A DNA stretch of 7,949 nt from Acidobacteriota bacterium (GTDB lineage: Bacteria > Acidobacteriota > Terriglobia > Acidiferrales > UBA7541). Of this stretch, positions 6,173-7,949 are shown in pieces. The notes below the pieces were generated by a model, which was not told the DNA's origin, searched no databases, and was given only the letters and a program-made list of their open reading frames with translations. The stretch is taken from positions 1 to 7,949 of the forward strand of contig QHYP01000027.1 of assembly GCA_003224195.1 (NCBI GenBank), read 5' to 3'. Both the position numbers and the translations under genes were made by a program. How positions within the stretch are numbered: position 1 is the first letter of the stretch; each line of letters opens with the position of its first letter.

Positions 6173-7949
6173 TTGACGCTCACGCTCCTCGACTGGCTGG
6201 CCATCGGCGGCTACCTCCTCATCACGCTTCTTCTGGGACTTTACTTCCGCGGGCGTTCCGGGAAGAGCACGGAAGATTATTTTGTTTCCGGCCGCAGCGT
6301 GTCGTGGTGGCTGGCGGGAACGAGCATGGTGGCGACGACGTTCGCTGCGGACACGCCGCTGGTGGTCACGGGACTCGTCTACAGGCAGGGGATTGCGGGC
6401 AACTGGCTTTGGTGGTGCTTCCTTCCCTCCGGCATGATGACGGTGTTTCTCTTCGCGCGCTTGTGGCGGCGGTCTGGGCTGCTGACGGACGTGCAACTCG
6501 CCGAAATCCGCTATTCCGGCAAGCCCGCGGCTTTTCTGCGGGGCTTTCGCGCACTGTATCTGGGCCTGCTGATGAATTGCCTGATTCTCGGCTGGGTGAC
6601 CAAGGCAATGACCGGCATCGTCTCCACGACGCTGGGAGTCAGCGAGCGTTCCGCGCTGGCCATTTGTGTTTTGTTCCTGATGCCGTTCACGGGAATCTAC
6701 GTGACACTGGGTGGATTGTGGGGCGTGCTTTGGACCGACCTCTTCCAGTTCGTGCTGAAGATGGGAATTGTGATCGCTGTGGCCTGGTACGGTGTGTCGG
6801 CGGTTGGCGGCATGAGCAGCCTGGTGCGGAAACTTGCGGAGATGCGCGTGGCGGCGGGAAACAACGCGGGTGATATCACGGCATTCTTTCCGGATTTTTC
6901 GCGGCCGCTGACGGCGGAGCCGCTCTGGACGTTGCCGGTCCTGGCGTTTGTGGTCTATCTCGGGCTGCAATGGTGGGCTTTCTGGTATCCCGGAGCGGAA
7001 CCCGGCGGCGGGGGTTACATCGCGCAAAGGATCTTCAGCGCACGCGATGAGCGGAACGGCTTGTTCTCCGTGCTGTGGTTCAACATCGCGCACTACGCAC
7101 TGCGTCCGTGGCCTTGGATCCTGGCCGCCCTGGCCGCGGTGGTCCTTTATCCTCATATACAGCAACCGGAAAACGCGTACATGCTGGTCATCACGCAGCA
7201 TACGCCGCAGGCCTTGCGGGGAATCATCATCGCGGGATTCCTTGCCGCGTTTATGTCTACGATCGCCACACAACTGAATTGGGGCGCGTCGTATCTGGTG
7301 GCCGATTTTTATCGGCGATTCCTCAAGCGTGATGGGGACGAAAAGCACTACGTGATGGTGTCGCGGCTGGCGACGTTACTGCTCGTGGTGGTGTCCGCGT
7401 ACGTCTCGGCGCAACTGGGATCGATTGTGGCGGGATGGCAGGTGGTGCTGACCATAGGAGCGGGCACGGGCGGAGTGTACCTGCTACGGTGGTACTGGTG
7501 GCGGATCAACGCCTGGAGCGAAATTTCCGCGATGGCCACTGCGCTGGTGGTCACCGTGATTCTGCGCTGGGTGACGCCGCTTTCCGGCTCCGGATTGGTG
7601 CTCTTCGCCAAGAGTGCGCTGGTGACGACCGCCGCCACAACGGTCGTGTGGGTCATCGTCACTCTTCTGACGAAGCCGGAACCCGACGATGTGCTGGTCA
7701 AGTTTTATCGGCACGTTCGCCCACACGTGAGCGGCTGGCAGCCCATCGCACGAATCGCGTCAGACGTGCAACCTTCCCGGGACCTGGGGCGTAATTTGAC
7801 GTGTTGGATTTTAGGGTGCGCGATGGTATACGCGGCGCTGTTCGGGATCGGCAGCCTCTGCTTTGGTCACCTGCTGAAAGGATTCGGCCTGCTGCTGATC
7901 GCAGCGTTCTGCGCCGCAGCAATCAGCCCACTGTTGAAGCCGCAGGGAG
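6173..7949 (+). CDS. Sodium:solute symporter family transporter (3' end beyond the window)
   Basis: This frame has no stop before the window edge and gives 592 residues of an inner-membrane sodium-coupled transporter with a LeuT-like fold. The start TTG is chosen from its ribosome binding site and because the protein then opens correctly with MTLTLLDWLAIGGYLLI, the first helix. Family features in order: EDYFVSGRSVSWWLAGTSMV (34-53); the broken helix ATTFAADTPLV (54-64); GGLWGVLWTDLFQF (180-193), the SSS family signature region; IAQRIFSARDERN (283-295); and MSTIATQLNWGASYLVADFY (361-380), where S362 and T363 align with the sodium-site serines of vSGLT helix 8. After the core, a linker near LVKFYRHVRP and two more hydrophobic segments make it longer than PutP-type members, as in many 600-residue SSS proteins. 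Substrate (sugar, amino acid, carboxylate) cannot be told from this. The missing C-terminus is probably short. Confidence 0.87.
   Translation, partial: MTLTLLDWLAIGGYLLITLLLGLYFRGRSGKSTEDYFVSGRSVSWWLAGTSMVATTFAADTPLVVTGLVYRQGIAGNWLWWCFLPSGMMTVFLFARLWRRSGLLTDVQLAEIRYSGKPAAFLRGFRALYLGLLMNCLILGWVTKAMTGIVSTTLGVSERSALAICVLFLMPFTGIYVTLGGLWGVLWTDLFQFVLKMGIVIAVAWYGVSAVGGMSSLVRKLAEMRVAAGNNAGDITAFFPDFSRPLTAEPLWTLPVLAFVVYLGLQWWAFWYPGAEPGGGGYIAQRIFSARDERNGLFSVLWFNIAHYALRPWPWILAALAAVVLYPHIQQPENAYMLVITQHTPQALRGIIIAGFLAAFMSTIATQLNWGASYLVADFYRRFLKRDGDEKHYVMVSRLATLLLVVVSAYVSAQLGSIVAGWQVVLTIGAGTGGVYLLRWYWWRINAWSEISAMATALVVTVILRWVTPLSGSGLVLFAKSALVTTAATTVVWVIVTLLTKPEPDDVLVKFYRHVRPHVSGWQPIARIASDVQPSRDLGRNLTCWILGCAMVYAALFGIGSLCFGHLLKGFGLLLIAAFCAAAISPLLKPQG

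Noticed and set aside
6152..7348. 398-codon minus-strand open frame opposite the symporter
   Set aside because: His-, Arg- and Gln-rich shadow sequence without domains; the plus-strand frame shows clear symporter motifs and transmembrane segments throughout.

Overview
The window is GC-rich and almost entirely coding. It looks like a chromosomal housekeeping region of a Gram-negative-type, diderm bacterium, since it carries an outer-membrane Omp85/BamA-type assembly factor with a signal peptide. The gene styles fit Acidobacteriota or a related soil phylum: an imidazolonepropionase-like amidohydrolase tail, a GRIGC...GDGDYG form of Lgt, a compact APC permease and a long sodium:solute symporter. 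That placement is an inference from protein character, not from a marker gene.

Layout, left to right. (1) Positions 1-144, plus strand: the last 47 residues of an amidohydrolase. (2) 134-895, minus strand: lgt, prolipoprotein diacylglyceryl transferase, which converges on the amidohydrolase and overlaps its tail by 11 bases. (3) 896-1037: a gap with two perfect short hairpins. (4) 1038-2360, minus strand: an APC-superfamily amino-acid permease. (5) 2361-2563: a divergent intergenic region with a weak promoter candidate for the permease. (6) 2564-5116, plus strand: a secreted protein with five apparent POTRA repeats and an Omp85 beta-barrel (BamA architecture). (7) 5147-6049, plus strand: a class III-like polyphosphate kinase 2, 30 bases downstream. 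(8) 6050-6172: an intergenic region with a sigma-70-like promoter, direct repeats and a hairpin. (9) 6173 to the window end, plus strand: a sodium:solute symporter with a probable TTG start, truncated by the window edge.

How the genes relate. Lgt lipidates lipoproteins and the Omp85 protein assembles outer-membrane proteins, so both serve envelope biogenesis, but they are divergently arranged and not one operon. The Omp85 and PPK2 genes are close enough to be co-transcribed, although no functional link between them is established. The permease and the symporter are secondary transporters of unknown substrate. I found no mobile element, CRISPR array, tRNA, rRNA or defence system. The region reads as ordinary core genome, and I do not see a convincing undescribed system in it.
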